This document shows positions 6,839-6,856 of a DNA stretch of 6,856 nucleotides, piece after piece (the stretch's first letter is position 1; every line of letters begins with the position of its first letter). Made by a program: the position numbers and the translations under genes. The DNA comes from Desulfamplus sp. (lineage in GTDB: Bacteria; Desulfobacterota; Desulfobacteria; Desulfobacterales; Desulfobacteraceae): NCBI GenBank assembly GCA_015233755.1, contig JADFXA010000119.1, positions 1 through 6,856 on the forward strand. Direction: 5' to 3'. Below the pieces are notes generated by a model. The model was given only the letters and a program-made list of their open reading frames with translations. It searched no databases and was not told where the DNA came from.

Positions 6839-6856
6839 TCTTCCTCCTGCATTCTT
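6835..6856 (-). CDS. Possible C-terminal tail of an upstream gene
   Basis: In one frame the last bases read AGA ATG CAG GAG GAA GAA TGA, that is a possible ...RMQEEE ending. The TGA overlaps the SDR ATG as ATGA, a common arrangement in bacterial operons. Only six codons and a stop are visible, so this could equally be untranslated leader. The upstream sequence is needed to decide. Confidence 0.3.
6843..6848 (-). promoter_or_regulatory. Ribosome binding site of the SDR gene
   Basis: A perfect AGGAGG core lies four bases before the SDR ATG. Spacing is a little short, but the match is the strongest in the window and fixes the start at 6838. Confidence 0.8.

Overview
The window holds the 5' part of a nonribosomal peptide synthetase (NRPS) locus. 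All recognisable genes lie on the minus strand and read from high to low coordinates: a short-chain dehydrogenase/reductase (SDR, 6113-6838), a stand-alone AMP-forming acyl/acid ligase (4762-6099), and a large NRPS that starts at 4712 and runs off the low edge of the window after 1570 codons without a stop. A few codons at the extreme high edge (6835-6856) could be the tail of a further upstream gene overlapping the SDR start by ATGA. Gaps are 13 and 49 bases, so the genes probably form one operon. No RNA genes, insertion sequences, CRISPR arrays or long repeats were seen, and no stretch over 300 bases lacks a gene.

The NRPS fragment reads C - PCP - C - A, with the second A domain cut at the window edge just before its A10 lysine. 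The first module has a condensation domain and a carrier domain but no adenylation domain. Where the A domain should be there is a short linker flanked by what look like the two outer ends of an A domain. The A domain of the second module is complete through motif A9. Aligned on gramicidin synthetase PheA, it gives the pocket residues D-A-S-T-I-A-A-V-C, closest to a published tyrosine code.

How the genes could work together (inference): the ligase and SDR resemble a pair that prepares a modified acyl group, either as a starter for the N-terminal C domain or as cargo for the A-less carrier. The NRPS would then join this to tyrosine or a related aromatic residue and to further residues encoded outside the window. 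The product cannot be named.

Organism: the DNA is AT-rich (roughly 35-40% G+C by eye), with Shine-Dalgarno sites, tight operon spacing and standard bacterial codons. This indicates a low-GC bacterium. The sequence does not let me assign a phylum with confidence.
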